IMG/VR virus record: IMGVR_UViG_3300044825_002834
Span: 1-51,645 of that record
Source: a virus
DNA length: 51,645 nt
Direction: 5' to 3' (one strand)
Shown here: positions 29,108 to 36,779 of the stretch, one piece after another
Layout: the number at the start of each line of letters is the position of its first letter
How positions within the stretch are numbered: position 1 is the first letter of the stretch
Translations under genes and position numbers: made by a program
Notes under the pieces: generated by a model
Databases searched by the model: none
Told to the model about the DNA's origin: nothing
What the model saw: the letters and a program-made list of their open reading frames with translations, nothing else

Positions 29108-29599
29108 CTATTCTTTACACTTTTGGCTGACCCAAAAATTGACTATTTTTAGTAGTGAATTGTTTTCGCGCTTTTCGCACAGTTCTTTAATGTTTATTAA
29201 ATGTTCAGGCGAACAGTCTTTCAGCATAATATAAGAAGTTGGTTGATCGCCATTAATTCCACACGTTCCCCAAATAGCGTTTTCAGCTTGCCACTCAAAA
29301 CTTTCAGTATTGGGAACCTCTTCTGGCGTTAGGATTTTTACTTCATTATAGTTCCAAGTTCCATATTTTCTTGGTTTATTAAGTGACTGGTTCCAATCAT
29401 TGTAGAGTTCGGCAAAAGTTTGAAGAACCTCGAACCAAACTCGTTTGCCATGTTTCCTATTGTAACCTGCTGAGTCTCCAATGTTCGGTTGGCCACCATC
29501 AGCCATAATGTATTCAGTTCCCTCGCCAAGACTATTGTAGTCATGACGTGCAATTGACGCTACAATTTGTTTGCCGTTTGTAAATCCTAGTAGTTTCAT
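29108..29599 (-). CDS. Hypothetical phage protein
   Basis: Encodes 163 aa, strand-rich in the first 60 residues (GKQIVASIARHDYNSL), with a Trp/Asn-rich middle (YNDWNQSL). Ends over the holin late motif. Overlaps the phosphatase gene by 4 nt. No family recognised. Confidence 0.7.
   Translation of the reverse strand: MKLLGFTNGKQIVASIARHDYNSLGEGTEYIMADGGQPNIGDSAGYNRKHGKRVWFEVLQTFAELYNDWNQSLNKPRKYGTWNYNEVKILTPEEVPNTESFEWQAENAIWGTCGINGDQPTSYIMLKDCSPEHLINIKELCEKRENNSLLKIVNFWVSQKCKE
29116..29121 (-). promoter_or_regulatory. Candidate late promoter motif AGTGTA
   Basis: AAAAGTGTAAAG on the minus strand, 9 nt before the ATG at 29106. Lies within the last codons of the 29108-29599 gene. Confidence 0.62.
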
Positions 29600-30030
29600 C
29601 GAATCATTGTGTATTGATGAAGTATTACATCGTTTGGATGTGGCTTCAATTTGTCTGGAATCCTTGCATCATACAACTCTTGTAGAGCGATGTCAAGGCT
29701 TTTTCTATCACGCTCGCATTTTGCGATTGCGACTGCTGCTGGGCTGCGGCTGTATCCAGCAAAACAATGAACCAACAACTTGTCAATAGGATACAAATCG
29801 CGAATGAAATCCAAAAACTTTTGTATATGGGATTCTTGGGGAGCATATTTTGCATTAGTTGGGTCTATATTAATAGAGGCAAAGGTTTCGTCTTCAAAAT
29901 CTAAAAACAGATATTTTTTCCCTTCACGAAATCTTTCAGGAAGAAAATGACCAAGAGAAACTACTGCGTCATAATTTTTAGCATATTTTTCAGCATTGGC
30001 AAAGTCTGTGTAGTGGTTGATTGTATTCAT
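29596..30030 (-). CDS. Dual-specificity/PTP-like phosphatase
   Basis: Encodes 144 aa. LLVHCFAGYSRSPAAVA carries the HC-x5-R(S/T) signature of cysteine-based protein tyrosine phosphatases, with a plausible catalytic Asp earlier (LFLDFED). It would remove phosphate from Tyr, Ser/Thr or another phosphoester. The start at 30030 is set by a promoter ending 5 nt upstream; the frame extends to 30090 but that part overlaps ThyX. A protein-kinase-like gene lies at 32387, so the phage may affect protein phosphorylation in both directions. Confidence 0.82.
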   Translation of the reverse strand: MNTINHYTDFANAEKYAKNYDAVVSLGHFLPERFREGKKYLFLDFEDETFASINIDPTNAKYAPQESHIQKFLDFIRDLYPIDKLLVHCFAGYSRSPAAVAIAKCERDRKSLDIALQELYDARIPDKLKPHPNDVILHQYTMIR

Positions 30031-30035
30031 GCTGC

Positions 30036-30063
30036 AATATAGACTAATATCCAAAAGCGTCAA
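30036..30063 (-). promoter_or_regulatory. Leaderless sigma-70-type promoter
   Basis: TTGACG (30058-30063), 16 bp, TATATT (30036-30041), then 5 nt to the ATG at 30030. Overlaps the end of the ThyX gene. Confidence 0.78.
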
Positions 30064-30721
30064 GTGTGTATTTGAAGGGGTTGCCTTCAATATATTTTAC
30101 AAGAAGAAGCATATATTCTGCAATATCGCGAATTTCTTTCTGCGCCTCTGGTTTGTTGCGAAGCTCTAAGAAATGATGGAAGCTGCGCCAATTGAACATC
30201 ACATCAGCTTGAATTTGCGAATTGTAAGTCTTGAAGAAGCGAGCAGATTCTTTTGCGCGTTTGCGACCAAGAACGGGTTCAAGCTCTTTGAGGCACTGAT
30301 GGTATAATGCATTACCTTCTTCGGTAAACTTTTGAAGTGTTTCTGCCCAACTATCAACAGAAAAATTTGTCCAAGGACAGCCCCATTCCTCACCACTATG
30401 ACCATCTAATGCAGCCCAATCATCAGGAATATAAAACTTATCTTCTTTCAGTTCTTTGTACCTAGCACTTTCTCCATTGATCGAAACACCAATACGGTGT
30501 TTAAGTAGGTGGATGTGAGAAGCAATGTCGCAATCCACAAGAAAATGCAGGCTGCTTTTTTCGAAGGGAGTATGATGCCCCTGTTCTGCAAGCATCTTCA
30601 AAAGCTTAGGAATGCGTTCGCGCTTTTCTTCTGTGATGTCGCGGCTAGTGGATGTCCAAGCAGAACATGCATGAATCTCGTCGCTACCATAGAATCCAAT
30701 GAGTTCAACTTTATTAGTCAT
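30044..30721 (-). CDS. thyX: Flavin-dependent thymidylate synthase ThyX
   Basis: Encodes 225 aa. HHTPFEKSS (residues 49-57) and KHRIGVSINGESARY (74-88) correspond to the ThyX substrate/FAD motifs (RHRxxSxNxxSxR form, with Lys at the first position). It converts dUMP to dTMP using methylene-tetrahydrofolate and NADPH. Length fits the family (about 220-250 aa). A 52-aa gene overlaps its start by 8 nt, and the phosphatase gene follows. Supplies thymidylate for AT-rich phage replication. Confidence 0.92.
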   Translation of the reverse strand: MTNKVELIGFYGSDEIHACSAWTSTSRDITEEKRERIPKLLKMLAEQGHHTPFEKSSLHFLVDCDIASHIHLLKHRIGVSINGESARYKELKEDKFYIPDDWAALDGHSGEEWGCPWTNFSVDSWAETLQKFTEEGNALYHQCLKELEPVLGRKRAKESARFFKTYNSQIQADVMFNWRSFHHFLELRNKPEAQKEIRDIAEYMLLLVKYIEGNPFKYTLDAFGY

Positions 30722-30872
30722 TTTTAATTAGTTCGGGGTTTTGTTCTAAAACTCTCGATACAAGATATACGCATTCTTGTGCAGTGAAATGCGTTTTCCA
30801 ATCGCACTCGTCAAGAATTTCATCCATTGCTTGTAGATAAAGTTCGTATAGTTTTTCTCTATTGATTTTCAT
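30714..30872 (-). CDS. 52-residue helical protein before thyX
   Basis: Encodes 52 aa, nearly all helix (REKLYELYLQAMDEILDECD ...). Overlaps thyX by 8 nt and the upstream gene by 4 nt, so it should be co-translated with ThyX. No family recognised. Confidence 0.65.
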   Translation of the reverse strand: MKINREKLYELYLQAMDEILDECDWKTHFTAQECVYLVSRVLEQNPELIKND

Positions 30873-31438
30873 GTCCAAAAGTAATCGCGGTATTCAACCA
30901 TTTGTTTGAGAATGCTAGTGTCTGTTTGAGCAATCAGTGCTTCAACTTTATTAAGTTCACCATAAAGTTCATCATAAGTTTTATTTTTTAATTCTGGCGG
31001 CAGAGGATGTGGAGGATACAAAACGTCTCGCTGCGCTTCACAATTTGGCCTGCCTTCTTCAATCCAATGAACAGCGGAATCAAGCCAGTTCTTGAATTTG
31101 CGATGTTCGGGTGTGCCATCCCAATCTACGAAAGAAGATTCAGCCTCTTTCTTAAACGAAAGAATCATGGCAAAATTAACCTCAACAATTAAATTAGAGA
31201 TGTCGCTCCACTGACGAGGAATAACCTTGCGAATATCCTTATGACATGGCTTGAAAAAGCGATAAACTTTCCAATATAGTTCTCGACATGGCCATTTGAT
31301 ATGAATTGAGAACCAATGAGGCGCAGTTTCGCGCATCCAATACTGAATTGGATATTGTTTCTTGGTGTTTTTGCGCCAAGTTTCCCAACCCTCCCATGTT
31401 TGAGAAGCTGGAACAGGGTACCAAAATTTGTTTTTCAT
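30869..31438 (-). CDS. Conserved phage protein
   Basis: Encodes 189 aa with a Trp-rich N-terminus (WEGWETWRKNTKKQYPIQYW) and helical remainder; it looks like a recurring uncharacterised phage family. A TAATAT box ends 4 nt before the ATG, with TTGACA only 14 bp upstream, which is too short for a confident promoter call. Follows UvdE by 7 nt. Confidence 0.7.
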   Translation of the reverse strand: MKNKFWYPVPASQTWEGWETWRKNTKKQYPIQYWMRETAPHWFSIHIKWPCRELYWKVYRFFKPCHKDIRKVIPRQWSDISNLIVEVNFAMILSFKKEAESSFVDWDGTPEHRKFKNWLDSAVHWIEEGRPNCEAQRDVLYPPHPLPPELKNKTYDELYGELNKVEALIAQTDTSILKQMVEYRDYFWT

Positions 31439-31445
31439 GCTTATA

Positions 31446-32357
31446 TTATGCAGGGATTGCTTGCTTTGTCAACTCACGAATGCGGAAAATAGCTTGGCAT
31501 TTGTGTTTGAGTTCCACATCAAAATAAACATCACGGCCATAGTTGTTGGGAACTGAAACTGGCATGTCAGCATGTTTACGAGTACCATCAATGCCTTCGC
31601 TGTAGTGAAACAATGGAGTAGTTGGCCAAGTTTCGTAAGCAAGATTGAATGCTTCCTCTGCTGCTAGATTGTCATGCAAGATGCTGTGATGCAAAGAGTC
31701 GTAAGTGATGGGGATGTTGCGAGAACCGTAGAAATACTTGACAAGATTCTTGATGCCCCAAACACCTTTGGCATTGTCATTGTTCTCAAGCACAAGGCGT
31801 TGGCGAATATTGTCTGGCAGTTGATCGTAAACGCGCAATACCTTGTCTGCAATGGTTTGAGGGTCGCCATCCTGTCTAACATGTATGTTGAGCGGCGAAC
31901 GATAGTCTTGAGGAAGACCAAGCAAGTCAAACACTTCTGCGTGCTGCTGTAGGTCAAGGATGCTGTTATTGATGCATTCTGGATTGTCAGACGATAGTGT
32001 GATGTATTCGCTAGGATGAGCAGACAAGCGAAGAGGATGCTGCGTCAAAAGCTGCTTGATAGAGTCGCAAACACTACGGATAGCAGCGATATTGGGCAAG
32101 TCTGCAATGCGCATATTGACGTTCTTGTGCGTCAATACTGGAGCAAGAGAAGAGGACAAGCGATAGCCTTGAATGTTGTTAAGCTGACAGAAGCGAATAG
32201 TATTGAGCGTCATCTTGAAATTGTGCAAGATGCGCTCGGAAAGCTCGCTGATAGCAGCGTTGAATGGCAGCTTGGCAAACTGCGTGTAAGTCATAGAGCG
32301 AAAGCTCTGCCCGTTATCAGACAATGTTTTTGAGATGCAGCAAAGGGATAGGTTCAT
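31446..32357 (-). CDS. uvdE: UV damage endonuclease UvdE
   Basis: Encodes 303 aa, a TIM-barrel family member: NLSLCCISKTL at the N-terminus, RLSSSLAPVLTH, LSAHPSEYITLSS, LVLENND and YDSLHH are the conserved metal-binding and substrate segments of UVDE. It nicks DNA 5' of UV lesions. Start fixed by a promoter ending 5 nt upstream of the ATG at 32357, about 33 nt downstream of the open frame limit. It would help repair the phage genome after light exposure. Confidence 0.92.
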   Translation of the reverse strand: MNLSLCCISKTLSDNGQSFRSMTYTQFAKLPFNAAISELSERILHNFKMTLNTIRFCQLNNIQGYRLSSSLAPVLTHKNVNMRIADLPNIAAIRSVCDSIKQLLTQHPLRLSAHPSEYITLSSDNPECINNSILDLQQHAEVFDLLGLPQDYRSPLNIHVRQDGDPQTIADKVLRVYDQLPDNIRQRLVLENNDNAKGVWGIKNLVKYFYGSRNIPITYDSLHHSILHDNLAAEEAFNLAYETWPTTPLFHYSEGIDGTRKHADMPVSVPNNYGRDVYFDVELKHKCQAIFRIRELTKQAIPA

Positions 32358-32362
32358 ATTAA

Positions 32363-32390
32363 ACAGTAACCCATGCTTGCCCTTTGTCAA
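32363..32390 (-). promoter_or_regulatory. Leaderless sigma-70-type promoter of uvdE
   Basis: TTGACA (32385-32390), 16 bp, TACTGT (32363-32368), then 5 nt to the ATG at 32357. The -35 overlaps the stop codon of the kinase-like gene. Confidence 0.82.
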
Positions 32391-32818
32391 GATAAGATTT
32401 TTTCAGGGTCGCGCTCTTTGGAGCCTTTTTCTGTTGAGGTCCAAGATTCAAAATCAATTAAAAACAATTTGCCGTCATCAGACTCTACCACATTTTTCCA
32501 CCGAATGTCATTGTGATGAATTCCATAAACATGAACTAATTCATGATTCATATTTTGGATTTGAGTTTTAAACTTTTTTCTCTCTGGTGGAAGGTATTTT
32601 AAATTTAACGATTGGCCAACATATTTAGTCACAATCACTCTATCATCTATGGAACTTGCCAATAATTTTGGCACAAACTCGCAAGACTCCAGTATTTTGT
32701 AAGCATCTAGTTCTTTTATGAATTTGCCATCTGTTTTTAGGTATTTAAAAACAGCAGTTTCTCCGCGCCAGTTTCCTAACTCTACCTTCTCTGTTGAAAC
32801 GCCTTTTTTAAATTGCAT
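32387..32818 (-). CDS. Small protein-kinase-like (Kdo/RIO-type) protein
   Basis: Encodes 143 aa. HHNDIRWKNVV corresponds to the catalytic loop (HxDxxxxN), and LFLIDFESW to the metal-binding DFG/DFE segment of protein-kinase-like folds. The N-lobe is short (VFKYLKTDG supplies a possible Lys). At this length it lacks much of a normal kinase. A phosphotransferase acting on protein or lipid/sugar is inferred. It overlaps the sigma-factor gene by one base (TAATG). Confidence 0.65.
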   Translation of the reverse strand: MQFKKGVSTEKVELGNWRGETAVFKYLKTDGKFIKELDAYKILESCEFVPKLLASSIDDRVIVTKYVGQSLNLKYLPPERKKFKTQIQNMNHELVHVYGIHHNDIRWKNVVESDDGKLFLIDFESWTSTEKGSKERDPEKILS

Positions 32819-33405
32819 TAGTAGTTTGGCTCTTCGCAGAGGATTCTGCTGACTTCCTCTTTGATTTTTTTGATCATGCGGTGTTTAGCAATGTAAACTG
32901 TGCCACAGTTCACTTTGTATTTCTTCATCAACTGATCATTATTTAGTTGGTTAAAATGCATATCGCAAAAAATCATATAGTCTTTGCTCTTGTGAGCTTT
33001 GCCAAGATTTTTCAAAGCTTGAACAAAGAGTTTTTGCTGATAATTATTCTCAAGTTTTGCATCAAGGTCTTGATTCTCGTCTGGCTGCATTTCCATGAGA
33101 AGATCGTCGCCAGTTGTAACATGCTTGTGCTGGCGTTGATTGCGGCGAATAATGTCAACCATTCTCCACTTGGCAAATGTTGTGACCCAAGAATAAATGT
33201 TTCCCTTTGACGAGTCGAACTTATTTTCGCGAAAGTAATTCGCCATTGAAATGAAAACCTCTTGAACAACATCATCAACATCTTGTGATGGCAGCTTATA
33301 CGATTGAGCTAGAGACTTTAAATACTCATTAAATTGTTCAAAAAATGCATTCCAGCTTTTGCTGTTGTTCCAATCAGAGAGTTGACGTTCTTGTAGTTCG
33401 CTCAT
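32818..33405 (-). CDS. ECF-type RNA polymerase sigma factor
   Basis: Encodes 195 aa. Region 2 spans about residues 20-90 (DVDDVVQEVFISMANYF; SWVTTFAKWRMVDIIRR), a variable linker follows, and region 4 near residues 140-185 contains a helix-turn-helix (NNDQLMKKYKVNCGTVYIAK). No other sigma domains, as in ECF factors. It could direct RNA polymerase to the AGTGTA sites seen upstream of lysis and virion genes; that link is inference. It follows a candidate spanin pair and precedes the kinase-like gene. It has no leaderless promoter of its own. Confidence 0.85.
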   Translation of the reverse strand: MSELQERQLSDWNNSKSWNAFFEQFNEYLKSLAQSYKLPSQDVDDVVQEVFISMANYFRENKFDSSKGNIYSWVTTFAKWRMVDIIRRNQRQHKHVTTGDDLLMEMQPDENQDLDAKLENNYQQKLFVQALKNLGKAHKSKDYMIFCDMHFNQLNNDQLMKKYKVNCGTVYIAKHRMIKKIKEEVSRILCEEPNY

Positions 33406-33412
33406 TATTTCT

Positions 33413-33637
33413 TTAGTTTAGTGGCCTGAATTTGGAAAGCTCGTCTTGCAAAGAAGAGTATTTCTTGTGAGAGTGCCAGATTTCAATGTCTTTACCAGTG
33501 GTATAGACTCCTTGAGTGGTGGCTACGCTTGTATTTGGCGGAATGAAAAGCTCTGGAGGCTGCTGTTCCAAATTCCTTTCGGGAATATATTTTTGGCAGC
33601 ATCCGCAAATCATTAATGCTAGAATAGTCTTTTTCAT
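33413..33637 (-). CDS. Small exported/lipoprotein-like protein
   Basis: Encodes 74 aa. The N-terminus MKKTILALMICGCCQK looks like a short signal peptide with ICGC as a weak lipobox. The remainder is Pro- and Ser-rich. With the overlapping 33634-33882 gene it has the layout of an outer/inner spanin pair. That role is suggested by arrangement only. Confidence 0.55.
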   Translation of the reverse strand: MKKTILALMICGCCQKYIPERNLEQQPPELFIPPNTSVATTQGVYTTGKDIEIWHSHKKYSSLQDELSKFRPLN

Positions 33638-33882
33638 TTTTTTAAATCTTGTAAGAAGATGTGCATTTTTTGCTGCTCTTCAATAATTTCTTCATCGAAT
33701 TCAGTGGCTCTTTTCTGGCCTTCGGGAGTGGGTATTTGACGCGCTTGATTTCTTTGAGAGGTTAGTTTATCAATCCTGTTGTCAAACTTCTCCAAAATAT
33801 CGAAAAGAAAGGATTTATTACGCAACTTGAAGTATTCAACCGCAAGCTGCAATAACAAAGGAATTGCGTCCAATATTTTCAC
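33634..33882 (-). CDS. Hydrophobic N-terminus/coiled-coil protein (possible inner spanin)
   Basis: Encodes 82 aa using GTG at 33882, which overlaps the upstream TGA as GTGA; the frame upstream lies inside the preceding gene. The N-terminal 20 residues are hydrophobic (ILDAIPLLLQLAVEYF), followed by a charged coiled coil. Overlaps the lipoprotein-like gene by 4 nt. Confidence 0.5.
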   Translation of the reverse strand: MKILDAIPLLLQLAVEYFKLRNKSFLFDILEKFDNRIDKLTSQRNQARQIPTPEGQKRATEFDEEIIEEQQKMHIFLQDLKK

Positions 33883-34076
33883 GGCTGCTTTTTGAGAGCA
33901 TTGAAAATCACTTTTTCCTCTTGGCCAACCTCGCACTCGCAAATGTAGCCACCAATATGTTTGGCACAATCTAAGGCCCAAACATACGCATCAGAGAAAT
34001 ACTGATCATAAGAGGCTTGATGCTCGCCCTTTTGACTATAAACTGAATACCACTTAACGCCTGATTTGTTTTCCAT
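33879..34076 (-). CDS. Hypothetical phage protein
   Basis: Encodes 65 aa with an aromatic, strand-rich middle (YVWALDCAKHIGGYICEC) and two to three Cys. Precedes the possible spanin pair in the same coupled unit. Lies one base after the 34078-34329 gene. Function unknown. Confidence 0.6.
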   Translation of the reverse strand: MENKSGVKWYSVYSQKGEHQASYDQYFSDAYVWALDCAKHIGGYICECEVGQEEKVIFNALKKQP

Positions 34077-34077
34077 G

Positions 34078-34329
34078 TTATTGCTTGTTGATTTTGGTCA
34101 TCTTGATAAGGGAGTCGTGAATCATGTGACGGGTTTCCCAATCAATGATGCGACCATTTTCTTCTTTTGGAAGCTCGGACACTACTTGTTCCAAGTCCAA
34201 ACCAAATGCCGAACAAAGGGCTTTGACTTTGCGAAGAACGCCGATTTCCTTATACTTGAGGATTGCCCAACAGAGGTCAATCTGTTCGGGTCCGCTTTTT
34301 TCAATTGCCTTGGCAATGGTGTTGCTCAT
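34078..34329 (-). CDS. Hypothetical helical phage protein
   Basis: Encodes 83 aa, helical, with Cys and Glu-rich segments (LCSAFGLDLEQVVSELPKEE). Leads the group 34329-32387. The upstream 34330-34374 is T-rich and gives no canonical promoter. Unknown function. Confidence 0.65.
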   Translation of the reverse strand: MSNTIAKAIEKSGPEQIDLCWAILKYKEIGVLRKVKALCSAFGLDLEQVVSELPKEENGRIIDWETRHMIHDSLIKMTKINKQ

Positions 34330-34374
34330 AGGTTTTATTTATTTTTTATTTGTTTGTGGTTGTGTTGTTGTTAA

Positions 34375-35298
34375 CTATTCTACAATGAGAAGGATTTTTG
34401 TCAAGGTTTCTTTTACCTCTTCTGCTGCTTTTTCTTTCCAGACTCGCAAACAATAGTCGCGAATTTCTGGCATTTGAAATTGAGTTTTTAGTGCGAGTTC
34501 TTGCTCATTACCAATAATGCAATAAGGAGGTACGTCATAACCAGACATGGCAATGGTGTTTTTACACTCATAATCGAATAGAGTAAGAACGCTATAATTG
34601 AGAGCTTCATAGAATCGGTTAGCCAAACAATTATAGTTGACATGGTTAATCTCATCCTCAATGTAGAGACTAGAGTAGAAAGCAGAGAGTCCTTCTTTTG
34701 ACCAGTTGATTCGATCAATGAATGGGCCGTTGACCTCAATTGCGTTAAATTTTTCACGGTTTTTTTGGTGTGTTGAAACAGTTACTTTGCCTTTTAAATA
34801 TTTACGGAATGAGACTTCGCGATTCTTGCGAAAAGAACCATAATAAATGCATCCTTCTTTAGGATTAGTTGTTTCTTTGGGGTCAAAAACCAAGCAATTA
34901 AGATTAACAAAATGCCAACTATCTAAATATTTTTCTACAATTTTAGAAATACTACCACCATGATTAGCGATAACTTCGTAACGGCGACCTTCTTTAACTC
35001 CCATCCACAATGCTCTTGGTTCGCCAAGATTATATTCATTGGTGATGTAGAAGATTCGCGCTTCTGGACTAGCCTTTAGCCAAGCGTAGTCAACATAAGA
35101 ATAGTGGCTTGCATGATTAAAGATAATTCGATCATAACCGCTTTTAATGTTGTCATTCACAGTTGGATAACTCCAAATGAGGTCAGCCTCATGACCGCTT
35201 TGAATCAAAAAGTCTTTGATCTTCTTAGCGTTCAACCAGTGAAGATTTTGAGGCTCTTTTAGAGAACCTTTATGAGAATCAATAATTAAATACTTCAT
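34375..35298 (-). CDS. Putative glycosyltransferase (GT-B-like)
   Basis: Encodes 307 aa from the ATG at 35298. MKYLIIDSHKGSLKEPQNL and WLNAKKIKDFLIQSGHEADLI form an N-terminal Rossmann-like half; the C-terminal YNCLANRFYEALNYSVLTLF ... GYDVPPYCII resembles the nucleotide-sugar-binding half of GT-B enzymes. No family is assigned with certainty. Overlaps the 35279-35572 gene by 20 nt and is expressed with the sulfotransferase region. Confidence 0.55.
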   Translation of the reverse strand: MKYLIIDSHKGSLKEPQNLHWLNAKKIKDFLIQSGHEADLIWSYPTVNDNIKSGYDRIIFNHASHYSYVDYAWLKASPEARIFYITNEYNLGEPRALWMGVKEGRRYEVIANHGGSISKIVEKYLDSWHFVNLNCLVFDPKETTNPKEGCIYYGSFRKNREVSFRKYLKGKVTVSTHQKNREKFNAIEVNGPFIDRINWSKEGLSAFYSSLYIEDEINHVNYNCLANRFYEALNYSVLTLFDYECKNTIAMSGYDVPPYCIIGNEQELALKTQFQMPEIRDYCLRVWKEKAAEEVKETLTKILLIVE

Positions 35299-35572
35299 TG
35301 TTTGGGTCAACCTCAATAGGCTTAGGAAAGAATTCAATTGCTAAACGGCCAAGATTATCTTCAAAATGAGCGTAGCCCTCAAATATGATGCGGTCTTGAA
35401 TAACAATAGTTTTGTAAAGTTCAAAAGGAAACTCGCCTCGATCTGGAACTTTAACGCTGTGAACTGCCGCAGTTCCGCCAGCGTGTTCAATTGTGCAGTT
35501 CTCAAATTCTTTTTCCATCCAATCAAGATGAGCTTGATTGTTTGCGCCAATGATTTTAATTTTACCAGTCAT
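35279..35572 (-). CDS. Hypothetical protein beside the glycosyltransferase
   Basis: Encodes 97 aa, alpha/beta, beginning with a nucleotide-fold-like strand (KIKIIGANNQAHLDWME). A TTGACA 16 bp upstream of a poor -10 (TTAAGG) precedes it. Overlaps the glycosyltransferase gene. Unknown function. Confidence 0.65.
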   Translation of the reverse strand: MTGKIKIIGANNQAHLDWMEKEFENCTIEHAGGTAAVHSVKVPDRGEFPFELYKTIVIQDRIIFEGYAHFEDNLGRLAIEFFPKPIEVDPNNEVFNY

Positions 35573-35580
35573 ATCTTACC

Positions 35581-36264
35581 TTAATAGGTATATTTGAATG
35601 TGTCAATGTCTTTTTCAAAGATTTTTTCAACTATCTTTTTTGTTTTATTATTGTAATAATAATGGTAGTTTTTTCTATGTGCTGATTCGTTGGTATGCAA
35701 AAGTTGATTTGATATATGTTTAATATTGTGAGAATCAATCATTTCTTTGAAATCCTCTTGTAAATTTTCAAATATAAGAATGTAATTGGGTTTAAAATCT
35801 CCCTCAATCCACTCTACTTGATTCTGGATAAACATGAAATGTTTATTACCATCATCAAAAAATTTTTTTAATAGAAGGCAAAAATTTTCGAAATTATCTA
35901 GCTGCTGATCTTGTATATTATAAATCTTTTTAACCTTTTCCAAAGTTATGAGGTCTATTTTATGTATTCCATGATACATTGAAACAATACGGTCCCAAGG
36001 ATTTCTAATAGAAACAAATGACAAATATTCCCTAACTCTCGACCCTAATATATTGAAGACTTCTTGAGATTTAGCGTGATTGCAGCGAAAAATGCCATTA
36101 TAAGTTTTATTTTTTATCAAAACATCATCAAATATTTTTTCGTATTTTTTTATTAAGTTAAAATCACCACAATGTTCCCAAAGAGACGTTGATCCGCATC
36201 TAGGATTGCGAATAGCAATAACATTCCAAATCCATTTTTGAGAACATGGAGAAAACTCTATCAT
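35581..36264 (-). CDS. Sulfotransferase family protein
   Basis: Encodes 227 aa from the ATG at 36264. IRNPRCGSTSLW is the 5'-phosphosulfate-binding loop, and VSIRNPWDRIVSMYHG the 3'-phosphate-binding motif, of PAPS-dependent sulfotransferases. The acceptor is unknown; glycan or lipid sulfation is typical of this superfamily. The plus-strand gene at 47622 is a second, diverged member. Overlaps the nuclease gene by 4 nt (ATGA). Confidence 0.82.
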   Translation of the reverse strand: MIEFSPCSQKWIWNVIAIRNPRCGSTSLWEHCGDFNLIKKYEKIFDDVLIKNKTYNGIFRCNHAKSQEVFNILGSRVREYLSFVSIRNPWDRIVSMYHGIHKIDLITLEKVKKIYNIQDQQLDNFENFCLLLKKFFDDGNKHFMFIQNQVEWIEGDFKPNYILIFENLQEDFKEMIDSHNIKHISNQLLHTNESAHRKNYHYYYNNKTKKIVEKIFEKDIDTFKYTY

Positions 36265-36779
36265 GGCTTTTTCCAAAGAGAATAAGATAAATGCTCCCTA
36301 ATATCTTTGATGGGAATCAGTGAAATCTCGTCTTTTCGGCCTTTGCGCTGATAAATGCGATAAACTGCCTCGCTTGACTTGTCCACCTTGTCAGAAAAAT
36401 CAACATTCTTTTCGCAAAAATCTAACAGAGCTTGTCTCCTTACAATTAAGAAATTCTTCTCTTGTTCAAAAGCAATCAAATCAGCACTGCCGCGAAGCCA
36501 GCCCTCTTTGCCAGCCACATTCGCGAACTCTACCCACAAATATTTATCGTTTGTATTTGAGTCTGTGCGTTTCACTTTCTTTTGAGCTTTAACATCAAAA
36601 GAAACAGTGCCGTGTTTTTTGTGGTCTAAATAAACATCAACATGAGAAAGTTGTTGTTTGCGATCTGCTTTTGAGACTTTCCAGCCTCGTTTTTCAGCCA
36701 TTTCTGAAAAAAGAGTTTCGGCAGAGTATCCTGAATCAGAACATTGGCCATTGTAGTCAAACTGATTACGGTATTTCAT
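36261..36779 (-). CDS. Putative PD-(D/E)XK-type nuclease
   Basis: Encodes 172 aa. DVYLDHKKHGTVSFDVKAQ has the spacing of a D...(D/E)xK nuclease core (Asp, then Asp-Val-Lys). The C-terminus is basic and helical. The family resembles phage-encoded restriction-like endonucleases, but substrate and activity are unproven. It sits between the sulfotransferase and GNAT genes in one minus-strand group. Confidence 0.55.
   Translation of the reverse strand: MKYRNQFDYNGQCSDSGYSAETLFSEMAEKRGWKVSKADRKQQLSHVDVYLDHKKHGTVSFDVKAQKKVKRTDSNTNDKYLWVEFANVAGKEGWLRGSADLIAFEQEKNFLIVRRQALLDFCEKNVDFSDKVDKSSEAVYRIYQRKGRKDEISLIPIKDIREHLSYSLWKKP

Noticed and set aside
34330-34374. Promoter in the T-rich stretch before 34329
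   Set aside because: Only TTAACA-like and AAATAA-like strings; no convincing pair of boxes.
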